A DNA stretch of 64,000 nucleotides, taken from contig NZ_FMYY01000005.1 in assembly GCF_900101595.1 (NCBI RefSeq), positions 295,617 to 359,616 on the forward strand, written 5' to 3'. The notes under the pieces are model-generated. The model was not told where the DNA came from. It searched no databases and saw only the letters and a list, made by a program, of their open reading frames with translations. Within the stretch, counting starts at the first letter, position 1; each line of letters begins with the position of its first letter. The translations under genes and the position numbers were made by a program. This DNA is from Paenibacillus sp. cl123 (GTDB lineage Bacteria > Bacillota > Bacilli > Paenibacillales > NBRC-103111). Below, one piece after another: positions 1-9,900 of the stretch.

Positions 1-849
1 ATCTGGTTTTTTATCTTCGCTTATTTGCCCATGGGCGGGATAGTCATTGCGTTCCAGGACTTCAAGGCGATGAAGGGAATTACCGGGAGCGAATTCGTCG
101 GTCTGAGAAACTTTCAGTTTTTCTTCCAGTCCGGCGATTGGGTACGCATTGTAACGAACACCTTATTTCTCAATGTGCTGTTCATTGCGTTCAATACGCT
201 TGCCGCCGTTGCCATTGCCATCATGCTGACCGAATTGGGCGGCAGATGGTTTAAGCAGCTGACTCAGTCCGTTATGATTTTCCCGCACTTCCTGTCCTGG
301 ACGGTGGTGGCTATGTTCGTCATGGCGTTCGTCGCTACGGACGGAGGCTTTTTGAACCAAATTTTATCGGTATTCGGAATACCGCCGATTCAGTTTCTAT
401 CCTCTCCCGAATATTGGCCGCTCATCTTGGTGCTGTTGAAAATTTGGCATGCGGCGGGCTTTAGCTCCATCGTATATATCGCGACCATCGCCGGCATTAA
501 TCCGGACATTTATGAGTCGGCTTCGATCGACGGAGCTAGCCGGACTCAGAAAATATGGCATATTACGCTGCCGCTTCTGAAGCCGACGGTCATCCTGCTG
601 CTGATTTTGGCCGTGGGCGGCATTTTCAACGGAGATTTCGGCATGATCTACGCGATTATTGGGAGAAATCCTCCGCTGTATCCGACAACGGACGTCATCG
701 ACACGTATTTGTTCCGCGCCATGATGGATTTGGGCGACATGAGCATGTCTGCGGCGATCGGGTTCCTGCAGTCGGTGGTAGGCTTTGCGCTAGTCGTTAC
801 CGTGAACTATATAGCCAAGAAGGTAGCTCCGGAATCGGCGATTTTCTAA
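1..849 (+). CDS. ABC sugar importer permease, LplB type (5' end outside window)
   Basis: Integral membrane subunit of a carbohydrate ABC importer of the LplB/YtcQ-associated group. The reading frame is open from base 1, so the N-terminus lies upstream; about 283 residues are visible of a usual 300-320. Several hydrophobic segments are seen, and the cytoplasmic EAA loop that docks the ATPase is present near visible residue 172 (ESASIDGASRTQKIWHITLP). The C-terminus (NYIAKKVAPESAIF) is typical for the family. The next permease starts 22 bases downstream, so the two are co-transcribed. No ATPase gene is linked. Substrate cannot be read from the sequence; the lyase gene downstream suggests oligosaccharides from an acidic polysaccharide (inference). 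Confidence 0.93.
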   Translation: MWFFIFAYLPMGGIVIAFQDFKAMKGITGSEFVGLRNFQFFFQSGDWVRIVTNTLFLNVLFIAFNTLAAVAIAIMLTELGGRWFKQLTQSVMIFPHFLSWTVVAMFVMAFVATDGGFLNQILSVFGIPPIQFLSSPEYWPLILVLLKIWHAAGFSSIVYIATIAGINPDIYESASIDGASRTQKIWHITLPLLKPTVILLLILAVGGIFNGDFGMIYAIIGRNPPLYPTTDVIDTYLFRAMMDLGDMSMSAAIGFLQSVVGFALVVTVNYIAKKVAPESAIF

Positions 850-871
850 GAAAGAAGGAGTGTTTGCATCC

Positions 872-1753
872 ATGATTAAGGAAAGCCTGCCCGATCGGCT
901 GTTAAAAGCCCTTTTCCATGCCCTCATCGCGTTGTTCTCCTTATATTGCCTGCTGCCGTTCTGGTCCGTTGTCGCCAGCTCATTCGCCAGCGAAGCATCC
1001 ATACTGAGAGACGGCTATACGTTCTGGCCGAAAGAGTTCAGCCTGGAAGCCTATAAGCTGATCTTTGCGGATAACACCATCTACAAGGCCTACGGCGTCA
1101 CCACCTTCGTTACTCTTGTCGGAACAGCGCTGTCCATGCTGCTGACCAGCGCCCTTGCTTACGCCTTGTCCGTGAAGTCGGTCAAATACCGGAACCATAT
1201 TGCGTTTTACGTCTACTTCACGATGCTGTTCCAAGGAGGACTGGTCGCGAGCTACTTGCTCATTAGCAAATACTTGGGCATGAAGGATACGATCTGGGTG
1301 TTGATTGTTCCGAGTATGATCAGCGCCTGGAATATGTTTCTGCTGCGGAACTTTTTCGCTTCGATCGACGAATCGATCGCGGAATCCGCCAAGATTGACG
1401 GAGCCAACGACGGTTACATCCTGTTCCGGATCATTCTGCCGATCTCGATGCCGGCGATCGCCACCATCGGCTTGTTCTATGCGCTGAGCTACTGGAATAA
1501 ATGGTTCGACGCCGTGCTCTATATCAACGATAAGGACTTGTATCCGCTGCAGTATTTGATTCAGCGAATCATGACCAATCTGGACTACATCAACACCATC
1601 TCCGCTGAGGTGACCATTCCGAATTTCATTGCGCCTGCGATGACGGTTCGTCTCGCGACCACGGTTGTGACGATCGGTCCGATCGTGCTCTTGTATCCGT
1701 TTTTGCAAAAGTATTTCGTCAAGGGCCTGATGGTCGGCGCGGTAAAAGGCTAA
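872..1753 (+). CDS. ABC sugar importer permease, LplC/YtcP type
   Basis: Second membrane subunit of the first importer. A GTG at 860 is in frame but abuts the GAAGGAG ribosome binding site (854-860); ATG 872 is 11 bases from it and gives the normal N-terminus (MIKESLPDRLLKALFHALIA). About six membrane segments are expected. The EAA loop is AESAKIDGANDGYILFRIILP, and the C-terminus FVKGLMVGAVKG is the usual LplC/YtcP signature. Gene order here is permease, permease, binding protein, unlike the modules at 25.2 and 38.5 kb where the binding protein comes first. Confidence 0.94.
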   Translation: MIKESLPDRLLKALFHALIALFSLYCLLPFWSVVASSFASEASILRDGYTFWPKEFSLEAYKLIFADNTIYKAYGVTTFVTLVGTALSMLLTSALAYALSVKSVKYRNHIAFYVYFTMLFQGGLVASYLLISKYLGMKDTIWVLIVPSMISAWNMFLLRNFFASIDESIAESAKIDGANDGYILFRIILPISMPAIATIGLFYALSYWNKWFDAVLYINDKDLYPLQYLIQRIMTNLDYINTISAEVTIPNFIAPAMTVRLATTVVTIGPIVLLYPFLQKYFVKGLMVGAVKG

Positions 1754-1805
1754 GCCCGCATTCGCGGTTTAGTATATAGGCATGTCTATAAAAGGGAGGA
1801 ACAAG

Positions 1806-3416
1806 ATGAAAGCGAAACGTATGACAACCGCATTATTATCTGTCATTATGGCCGGCTCGACGCTGGCGGCTTGCAGCAATAGCGGCAAAGAGGCCGCCGG
1901 CAGTCCCGGCGGCTCCCCCGGCGGGGGCGCGCCTGCTCCGGTCACGCTGAAAGGCATGCTGTTCGGGGATGAGCCCAAGGATCTTGCGCTTGTGCTTGAG
2001 GAGTTCGAGAAGCGCACCAAGGATTCGCTGAACACGAAGCTCGAAATTCAGTGGAACCCCGTCAACGACCATAAGCAAAAGGTGAAGCTGATGATGGCTG
2101 CCGGCGAATCGGTCGACTTCGTCTTCGACGCGGACTTTCAGAATTTGAAGGAGCTTGTTCCGCAAGGCGCTTATGCGCAGCTGGATAAATACTTCAACAA
2201 TGACGAGTACCCGGGCTTGAAGAAGGCCTTCTCCAAAGAATTTATCGACATGAACAAGCGGTATGACGACCATCTGTATACGATTCCGTTCACGCAGTAT
2301 TATTACGATATTCCGGTCGTATATATCCGCAAGGATTTGCGCGAGAAGCTCGGCTTCGCCAAGCCGATTGCAAGCTACCAGGAGCTGCAGCAATTTTACG
2401 ACAAGGTGCTGGAAGCGGAGAAGGGCGTAACGCCGCTTGCCTTGAGGGGCGCGAGCGGCTACCAGGATATATTGGCGCCGGATGACCGGCCCGATCTGAG
2501 CACCGTTCGCTCGATCCTTCTAGGCGGCATTACTTACTTCGTTCATCTGACCGACGATTTGAAGAAGGTACAGCGAGTCGTCGCATTGGGCGATCCCGAA
2601 GCGGAATGGGCGGCGCTGCCGGCGCCTTATAATACGATGAAAAGCACTTTCGCTCAGTATGACAAGTGGGCGGAATGGAGCAAATATTTGGAGAAGGACG
2701 TGCTAAGCCAAAAGGATCAGAAGGCCTACTTCATGTCCGGCAAGGCGGCGTCTTATTACGGGACGCTGTCCTCCTATGCGGCCGATAAAAAGAAGCTGAA
2801 GGATACGATTCAAGACGCCGATCTGGAGTTTTTCGTATTCCGCGAAAAGATGCGCAACATGGAGCCGAAGGCCATCTCTACGAATTACAAGGCGAACAAC
2901 TCGCTCGCCATTCCGGCTTCCTCCAAGCATATCGACAGAACGATGAAGTTCTTCGATTGGCTGTTCCAAAGCCGGGAAAATCACGACCTGTTCGAATACG
3001 GCATCCAAGGCAAGCACTGGGAGCCGGTCGGCGATAATCAGCTGAAGCTGCTGGACGATTCGAAAAACTATAATTTCCCGGGCTATGAGTTTACCTGGAA
3101 TCCGAATATGATCCGGCTGCCGGCCGATCTGGACGAGACGGCGAAGAAATACTTCGAGTATTCCGCCAAGGAAGACACGTACTATGCCGGCGTTTTGGCC
3201 AAGTTCGCCTTCGATACGTCCAACGTGAAAGGCGAGTTCGCCAATGTCCAATCCAAGGCCGACCCTTTCGTACAGACGCTGAAGGCGGGCCAGATCAAGG
3301 ACTGGGAGACGAGTGCGGCGAAGCTGAACAATGAGCTGAAGGGACTTGGACTTGAAAAGATCCGTGCCGAGCTGCAGAAGCAGGTGCAGGAGTATCTGGA
3401 CAAGGGCGGCAAGTAA
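1806..3416 (+). CDS. Sugar-binding lipoprotein of ABC importer (LplA-like)
   Basis: Extracellular solute-binding protein tethered to the membrane by a lipid. ATG 1806 follows GGGAGG (1794-1799) with good spacing; an upstream in-frame ATG at 1782 has no such site. The N-terminus is a lipoprotein signal with lipobox LAAC, Cys23 being the predicted lipidated residue, followed by a Gly/Ser/Pro linker. The protein is 536 residues, normal for the large LplA-type group of CUT1 binding proteins. It follows its permeases by 52 bases and is separated from the downstream lyase gene by a hairpin (3435-3475). Ligand unknown; an oligosaccharide is inferred from context. Confidence 0.93.
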   Translation: MKAKRMTTALLSVIMAGSTLAACSNSGKEAAGSPGGSPGGGAPAPVTLKGMLFGDEPKDLALVLEEFEKRTKDSLNTKLEIQWNPVNDHKQKVKLMMAAGESVDFVFDADFQNLKELVPQGAYAQLDKYFNNDEYPGLKKAFSKEFIDMNKRYDDHLYTIPFTQYYYDIPVVYIRKDLREKLGFAKPIASYQELQQFYDKVLEAEKGVTPLALRGASGYQDILAPDDRPDLSTVRSILLGGITYFVHLTDDLKKVQRVVALGDPEAEWAALPAPYNTMKSTFAQYDKWAEWSKYLEKDVLSQKDQKAYFMSGKAASYYGTLSSYAADKKKLKDTIQDADLEFFVFREKMRNMEPKAISTNYKANNSLAIPASSKHIDRTMKFFDWLFQSRENHDLFEYGIQGKHWEPVGDNQLKLLDDSKNYNFPGYEFTWNPNMIRLPADLDETAKKYFEYSAKEDTYYAGVLAKFAFDTSNVKGEFANVQSKADPFVQTLKAGQIKDWETSAAKLNNELKGLGLEKIRAELQKQVQEYLDKGGK

Positions 3417-3434
3417 AACCTGAATCGATATGCC

Positions 3435-3475
3435 TGTAAAACCGGTCGGCACGAAGGATGCCAGCCGGTTTTACA
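3435..3475 (+). terminator. Intercistronic hairpin between binding protein and lyase
   Basis: Perfect 11-base inverted repeat TGTAAAACCGG / CCGGTTTTACA around a 19-base loop that itself holds GGCA/TGCC. There is no clean U-run after it, so it may be a partial terminator or an RNA-stabilising stem lowering expression of the lyase relative to the importer. Confidence 0.6.
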
Positions 3476-3494
3476 TCTATTTGCAGATGAAAGG

Positions 3495-6400
3495 ATGAAT
3501 ATAGAGATGAAACAGGCGGAGCTCATATGGGAGCAGGCTATATTGAGGCCGGAGACGGGACTCGTTCATGCGTACGGAGAGCCGCAGGATTGGCGGGATT
3601 ATGACGCCATAGTGCTGGATGTTTGGATTCCCGTAGGTCAGACGGCAGAGATCACGGCTAACGTGGAGCCGCTCCGTTTCGGAAGACCGGAATATGTCCC
3701 GGCTATCTCGATGAACGCTTTGGCGGTTGGCAGCGGATGGACGGAGGTGGAGCTGGCGTTCCGCCATAGCGATGCGATGGGGTTCACCTCCGCCATGTGG
3801 CGTTTGATTGCCAAAGTGGAGCTCAAGGCGCGGCTAGCGGACGGCGATGCGGACACGGAGCTGGCGGTCCGCCGGGTTCGGCTGACGAAGCTTGGGCGCA
3901 TTGCCCTGGAAGCCCCTTGCTTGTCCCGGTCGGGTGAGCCCGGGGAGACGCTCAGCTATGAGCTAACCGTCGAGAATTTGACGGATGCGCCGCAGGCTGT
4001 CGTCCTGCAGACGGGCGCTTACGGCTTTGAATCCATGCCCGCGAAGATCGAGCCGGCGGCTTTGACGCTGGAGGCCGGAGCGAAGGCACGGGTTATGCTG
4101 ATAACGGCGCTTCACGACGGCATCCCTCAAGGCGGCTATGAGCCTATTGAGCTACGAGCGATGCCGAACGGAGATGCGGATAGCGCTCGCGAGCTTGTTT
4201 TTTACGCGGTGCGCAAGCTTCCGCATCCGTATATTTTTCATACGGAGGACGGGTGGGAGGGCGTCAGGCGCCATGTGCTGCGCTATGACTGGGCCAAGGA
4301 GGAGCTGGCGAGTTTGGTGCGCCAAGCGGAGGCTTGGGAGGTGCCCGAGACAGCGGGGGCCGGGCGGCCTTACGCTTACGAGCTGACTCAGCGCTTCAAC
4401 CTGCATGCGGCCGCCGTAGCCTGGAAGCTGACCGGGAGGCGGGATTTCCTGGACAAAGCGGTGCTGTTCCTAAGGCGCTTTGCCGATCCTGTGAACGGGT
4501 ATCCGGCGACGGATGCGCCTTATTTGCATATCTATGCCTCCCGGGAGGAAATGGAGCTTGCGACGCCGCGCGGACCCAAGGTTTGCACCGGCGGCTTGAT
4601 CCATGAAGGGGAGTTTATGCTCACGTTATCGTCCTGCTACGATCTTCTGTACGATGCCGACTCGTGGTCGCCGGAGGACCGGATTCGCATGGAAAACGCG
4701 CTGCGTCTCTATATGGACAAGGTCGATTGGATGATCACGGACGGAGATACGAACAATATTCCCTCGGGGGGCATGGCCGGAGCGCTCTTGTGCAGCCTCG
4801 TGCTCCAGGATATGCATGGGATCAAGCGGTTTATCGAAGGGCCGGGAGGCCTCGTCGATATGCTGCGGACGGGGGTTATGGACGACGGCTGGTACTTCGA
4901 GGGGGCCGGCAATTATGTGCTGCTCTTCGCCGACATGTTCGCCCGTCTGGCTCAGGCGGCGGAGCCGTGGGGCCTGAACCTGAAGCAGCTGCAGGTGTCG
5001 CCCTCCTACCGGAAGGATGCCATGCTCGCGCCCTGGTCTTTGCCGCAGGCAAAGTCTTTCCTGGGCATGTCGTTCCGGAAGTTCGGCCCGGTGCGGCGCA
5101 ATGTCCGGTCCATCAAGGACGTATGGGACGCCATGCTGCCCTTCACGGACGAGCGGGGCATACTGGTTGGAAACAATGATTCCACGGACAAGGATATGGC
5201 CCGCAGCTATGATCTGGCCTATTATGTGTGGCGGGACCCGCGGTATGTCTCCGTCATCCGCCGGGGGAGCGGACGTGACCTGCTTTACGGCCTCGGAGAG
5301 CTGCCGGAGCCGCCGGAGGAGCACTACGCCGCTTCCGCCTATGCCGACAATGTCGGACTTGCGGTGCTGCGTTCCCGCAAGCCGGGCAGACAGCCGGGCG
5401 AGCAGCTTCAGGCGGTGCTGAAATACGGCTCGCATGGCGGCTATCACGGGCATTTCGACCGGGCGGGGCTAGTCTCCGTGAGACGGTACGGCAAAAATGC
5501 CTACGGTCCGCTCGCCTCCTGGTTCGGCTATCATTCCTTTATGTTTAAAATGTGGGTGCAAGCCTCCATGTCCCATAACATGGTCGTAGTGGACCAGCGG
5601 ATGCAGGAGCCGGTGGAATCCAGGCGTCTCTTGTTCCACAGCGGAGACATGGTTCAGATATGCGCCGTAGAAACGGCGGCCCGCTGGATGGACCCGCCTT
5701 ATGGGGGACAAACGCCGTATCCCGAGAGCTTCCCGCAGGAGCGGGGGCTGATCGAGGGGCGGGAGCTGCCCCAGCCGGCCATTCCGAGAGCACAGGGAGA
5801 GACGGGAGAGTATTCGGAGCGTATTGTGCAGCGAAGGCTTATGGCCGTAACCGACGACTATGTGCTGATTGCCGATTACCTGCGCGGGGAGGAGGAGCAT
5901 GTCTACGATTGCCTGTATCATTTCCAGGGATTTACCGGTCTTGACGCACGGCAGAAAACGTTTATCCGCCATACCGGCAAGCTTAACGACGATCCGTACG
6001 GGGCAGCCCAATTCATCACCGATTGCGACTGGTACGAATGCCAAGCTCCGGTTGCCGCCCGATTCTCGCATAACTATGGCACGGCTGCCGACGATCGGGA
6101 TGGCCGGCACATGCTCTATCAGGATGAGGGGCGTATGGACACGGAGCTTCATCTGGTCTGGCCGCCTGAGGCGACGGTGGTCACCGGCCGGTATGCGGAA
6201 GCCTCCGGCGTGAACAAGACGCTGGAGTATCAGGTGCTGGGAGACGGGAAGACGCTCGCCGGAGACAGGTTCGGGGCATGGATTCTCGGGAAACGGCAGG
6301 TGATCGTATCCTTGCGTGGCGTGGAAGAGCTTACCCTGAAGGTTCAAGTGGACCGGTCAGGTCAGAAAACGGTATTCTGGGACGATCCTTCCGTCATATT

Positions 6401-6896
6401 GGAGGATGGGCGGAGGCTGCATGTATCGGAGCTGGAGGGCATTTACCGCAACGTAGACCCCGGCAACGGCATCGGCACCGATTATGAGGGAGGGCCGGTG
6501 CATCTGGAAGGCGAACCCGCCGTGCGGGCGCTGCCGTTCGAGCCCCTCGATCACAGGGAGCCGGCGGAAGCCGTCTTCGATCTGCGCGGACTCGGAGCCG
6601 TCGCTTTCGAAGGCGTCATAGGCGGGGACTACCCGGTAGGCGATGATCCGGCCCGCCGCAAAACCGTCAGCTTCCGGACTTGCGGCAAGACGGCGTGGTT
6701 TATGACCTTGCTGGAGCTGCATGAAGGAGGTCCGGCCATGCTCCATGCGGAAGCGGCGGCTGCCGGCCGCTTGTCTGTCCGCTTGAGCGACGGCCGAAGA
6801 CAGGAGCTCGTGATCCGGGGACTTGATTCGGAAGAAGGCCATGTTGCCTTCGAGATGGAGGAGTGGTCGGGGGAGAGGCTGCTGCGTATGGAATAA
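3495..6896 (+). CDS. Large cytoplasmic heparinase II/III-like polysaccharide lyase
   Basis: 1133 residues with no signal peptide, so probably intracellular. The N-terminal ~230 residues look like beta-sandwich accessory domains. The middle (about 250-600) is the helical toroid expected of heparinase II/III and alginate-lyase folds. Near residue 645-660 is HGGYHGHFDRAGLVSV, the His-Gly-His-x-Asp signature that starts the C-terminal beta-sheet half of this superfamily, followed by SMSHNMVVVDQRMQ. The expected reaction is beta-elimination on an imported uronate-containing oligosaccharide; the exact substrate (heparin-like, alginate-like or other) cannot be read. It lies 78 bases after the binding-protein gene and probably belongs to that operon. 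The ribosome binding site before ATG 3495 is weak (GAAAGG). Confidence 0.82.
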   Translation: MNIEMKQAELIWEQAILRPETGLVHAYGEPQDWRDYDAIVLDVWIPVGQTAEITANVEPLRFGRPEYVPAISMNALAVGSGWTEVELAFRHSDAMGFTSAMWRLIAKVELKARLADGDADTELAVRRVRLTKLGRIALEAPCLSRSGEPGETLSYELTVENLTDAPQAVVLQTGAYGFESMPAKIEPAALTLEAGAKARVMLITALHDGIPQGGYEPIELRAMPNGDADSARELVFYAVRKLPHPYIFHTEDGWEGVRRHVLRYDWAKEELASLVRQAEAWEVPETAGAGRPYAYELTQRFNLHAAAVAWKLTGRRDFLDKAVLFLRRFADPVNGYPATDAPYLHIYASREEMELATPRGPKVCTGGLIHEGEFMLTLSSCYDLLYDADSWSPEDRIRMENALRLYMDKVDWMITDGDTNNIPSGGMAGALLCSLVLQDMHGIKRFIEGPGGLVDMLRTGVMDDGWYFEGAGNYVLLFADMFARLAQAAEPWGLNLKQLQVSPSYRKDAMLAPWSLPQAKSFLGMSFRKFGPVRRNVRSIKDVWDAMLPFTDERGILVGNNDSTDKDMARSYDLAYYVWRDPRYVSVIRRGSGRDLLYGLGELPEPPEEHYAASAYADNVGLAVLRSRKPGRQPGEQLQAVLKYGSHGGYHGHFDRAGLVSVRRYGKNAYGPLASWFGYHSFMFKMWVQASMSHNMVVVDQRMQEPVESRRLLFHSGDMVQICAVETAARWMDPPYGGQTPYPESFPQERGLIEGRELPQPAIPRAQGETGEYSERIVQRRLMAVTDDYVLIADYLRGEEEHVYDCLYHFQGFTGLDARQKTFIRHTGKLNDDPYGAAQFITDCDWYECQAPVAARFSHNYGTAADDRDGRHMLYQDEGRMDTELHLVWPPEATVVTGRYAEASGVNKTLEYQVLGDGKTLAGDRFGAWILGKRQVIVSLRGVEELTLKVQVDRSGQKTVFWDDPSVILEDGRRLHVSELEGIYRNVDPGNGIGTDYEGGPVHLEGEPAVRALPFEPLDHREPAEAVFDLRGLGAVAFEGVIGGDYPVGDDPARRKTVSFRTCGKTAWFMTLLELHEGGPAMLHAEAAAAGRLSVRLSDGRRQELVIRGLDSEEGHVAFEMEEWSGERLLRME

Positions 6897-6924
6897 ACGG
6901 CAAGTGAATGAGATAGGACAAAGT

Positions 6925-6980
6925 TCCCCATGCGGTAGCAGGCGATCCCGATCGTCTGCTTGCCGTATGGGGAGCATTTT
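6925..6980. terminator. Bidirectional terminator between convergent lyase genes
   Basis: Long, nearly perfect hairpin (TCCCCATGCGG... pairing with ...CCGTATGGGGA) between two genes that end towards each other (6896 on plus, 7000 on minus), with TTTT on the plus-strand side. Confidence 0.8.
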
Positions 6981-6999
6981 CGTCTATAGGCTTGAAGTT

Positions 7000-9900
7000 T
7001 TAATCAATAAAGCCGCAGCGTTCCAGAAACCGCTTCAGCATAACCGCGGCCTCGGCCCGGGTGGCTTGGGCTAACGCACCCAAGGAAGCTGAGGTCTGGC
7101 CTTGCAGGATGCCGGTCTCGACGGCTTGCGCCATCTCCGTTGTAGCCCACGGGCTGCCGCTGCTGTCGCCGAACTTGGCCAAAACGGCTTGCGCCTGTTC
7201 GGCTGTTAGGGAAGCGGCGGGGCTGCCCGCAACATCGAGCGCCCGGATCAGCATAGCGGCAAGCTCTTCGCGGGTAACCGGTGCATCCGGCCGGAACGTG
7301 CCGTCCGGATAACCGCCTGCGATTCCCGCCTGCACGGCCGTCGACACGGCTGAGGAGTACCAGTCGCCCGGCAGCACATCGCGGAAGGCGTTCTCTCCGG
7401 ATAAGCTCAGCCCCAGGGAGCGGACGAGCAGGGAAGCCCATTCGGCCCGGGTAATGCTCCGGTCGGCTGCAAATGCGTCACTCGCCGCGCCGTCGACGAT
7501 CAGCTTGCTTGCCAGAAGCTCGATATCGGCTTTGGCCCAGTGGTCGTGCATATCGCTAAACGTTCGCTCCAGCTCGATAACGGTGTAGATGCTGCTGCCG
7601 GTCCGCATAAACTCCGCCTTCCCGCCGTTGATCCGGCCGGGAACGAAGGAAAGACGCTGCGCCGCCTCATCGTATAAAGCAACGGCAGCCTTCGGGGAGA
7701 CTGTCCCTTGCAGCGCAATCGTACGCTTGACATAGATGCCGCCGAAGTCGTCAAGCGGAATAACGCGTCCGTCCTCCGTCGTCGCAGCAAGCTTAAAGTC
7801 GATGGCCGGAGACAGCAGCTTGGCTCCGATAGCATCGGCTGCCGCTGCGACGGACTTTTGCCCGCTTGCCGCGGCGAGCTGGATCGTGACACGGAATTTC
7901 AGCTTAGCCCCGTCAGTGCCCGGCAGGCCTGCCAGAGGCAATACCTTCAAGGGCAGGATGAAGTCGCCGAGGCTTGAAGAAATCGTAACGGATGCATCCG
8001 GGTTTCGGGCAGCGCCGGCAAGCGCCGCTGCCGGAAGAAGGACCGAATCCCCCGCCAGTTGGATACGCACTTGATTCGTAAGGCTCCATGCCTGCTTCAA
8101 GGCAGCTTCGTCAACGATACCGTCGGCCCCGATCGCCTGGAGGCTGCCGCCTGGAATCTGATTATGGCCGGGATTGCCCGGCACATGGGTTGGCGGAGCC
8201 GGCGTATCCGAGTCCGAATCTGAATCCGAATCCGAAGAGCCGCTCGTCCTTGAAGTCGTAAACCGGCCGGCAATCGTATCCTCCGCATACCCGTCGGCAT
8301 TGTAGGCGCGGACTTCAACGCCGTAGCCCGTGTCCGGCCGAAGACCGGTAACGGTGTATACGGCATCCGTAATTCCCATGTACCAGCGGTCTCCTACGCG
8401 AATATCGTAACCCGCCGCGCCGGCGGCGGCGCTCCATCGCAGCATGGCTCCGGCTGAAGTGACTTGGCCCGAGGAGACGATCGCTTCTGCGGGCCATTGC
8501 GGCCGCACCGCCGGCTTCATAAGAATGACCAGCTCGTTGCCGGCAATCGACAGACTGACGGTTCCGCCCGAGGCGGCGTATACGGCCTCCGACTTCAGGT
8601 CCATCAGCTCCGTGTCCGATGCCAGACTCAGCTCTGCCGGGCTAGCGGCATGATTGATCACGGCGTAGGCTTCTCCGCCTGCCGATGTGCGCAAGCGATA
8701 GGCGTCAACCGTCTCTACGGTCCCGAGCTTCTCCGTCGTCAATCCCTCCGCACCTTTGGCTTTAGGATAAAGCACAGTCAGGTAGTTCATATTCGGGCCG
8801 TTTGCGATGCGGATGTATGCCAGCTTTTTCTCGCCGTCTACGGAAGGCGTCATGTTGGTAGAGCGGCCCCATTCCTGCTTTATAGCCGGATTGGCGGGCT
8901 GGAGAACGGTTGTTTCCAAATCCATGCCATAGTGCCCTGTCGATTCGATCCGGTTGCCGTTAATCTCGGAAAGCTTGGTTGCCGCGACCGGCAAATTCCA
9001 GATCGTGCCGGAGGAGGCACCCTGGATTTGGTCCCGGATGATGAACGCTTCAAAGCCATTTTTTATATAAGCGATGCTGCGGGTGTGGGAGCCCGTCGAG
9101 CCTCCGTTAGGATCAGCTATCTGCAAAGACATCATATCCAAATGGCTGTTGGTCGCGAAGGCGTGATTAGTGCTCACCGCCGGCGTATTCAAATATCCGG
9201 AATTATCGGTCTTGCGAAACTGAACCGTCGCATGGGTGGACGATCCCCGGTACCAGCCGGTGGAGCCGGCAAAGTAGCTTTCGATTCCCGGGTCCAGCAC
9301 AAGCGGCGTACTGCCTGCATACAAGGTAAAGCTGCCCTGATCGTAATGCCCGTGACCGAGCGGCGCCGTGTTAGCCATCACGGACATGAAAGTATCCTTC
9401 GGCGTGCCAGAGTGGTTGCGGAACATGACCAGTCCGACGCCCTTGTACATATCCGTAGACGACAGCTTGAACGGCACGTAAGCCGGTGTCCGGCCGACTG
9501 GCGTGAAGAAGCTTTCCAGCAGGATGGTTTCCGCTCCATTGGCAGGCAGTCTGCTGCCCGCCTTCACCCAGGTCTGATACATTTTCGAGGCCAACGCCTC
9601 GTTGGATCGGGCTACCTCGTCATAATAAACGCCCAGCAAAGCGAACTCGTTGCCGAAGGTCATCACATCATCGCCGAAGATCGGCGAGTTAATGTAGCCG
9701 TCCGCATACGCATACGGCGGCGTTTGCACATCCGTATTGTACTGAAACATCTTCACCAGCTTCGGCAGGGCGAACCAATCCTCTCCGGTCTGGTTGCGCA
9801 GCGACTTGGCATAAGCGGCAAAGCGCTGCAGGACGGCCACATGGTAACGGATCGATTCCGGCCATTCTCCTTCTTGTCCGACCGCGTATTGCAGCTGCGC

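Noticed and set aside
1782..1805. Upstream ATG as start of the first binding protein
   Set aside because: Would place the ribosome binding site inside the gene and add eight residues before a normal lipoprotein signal.
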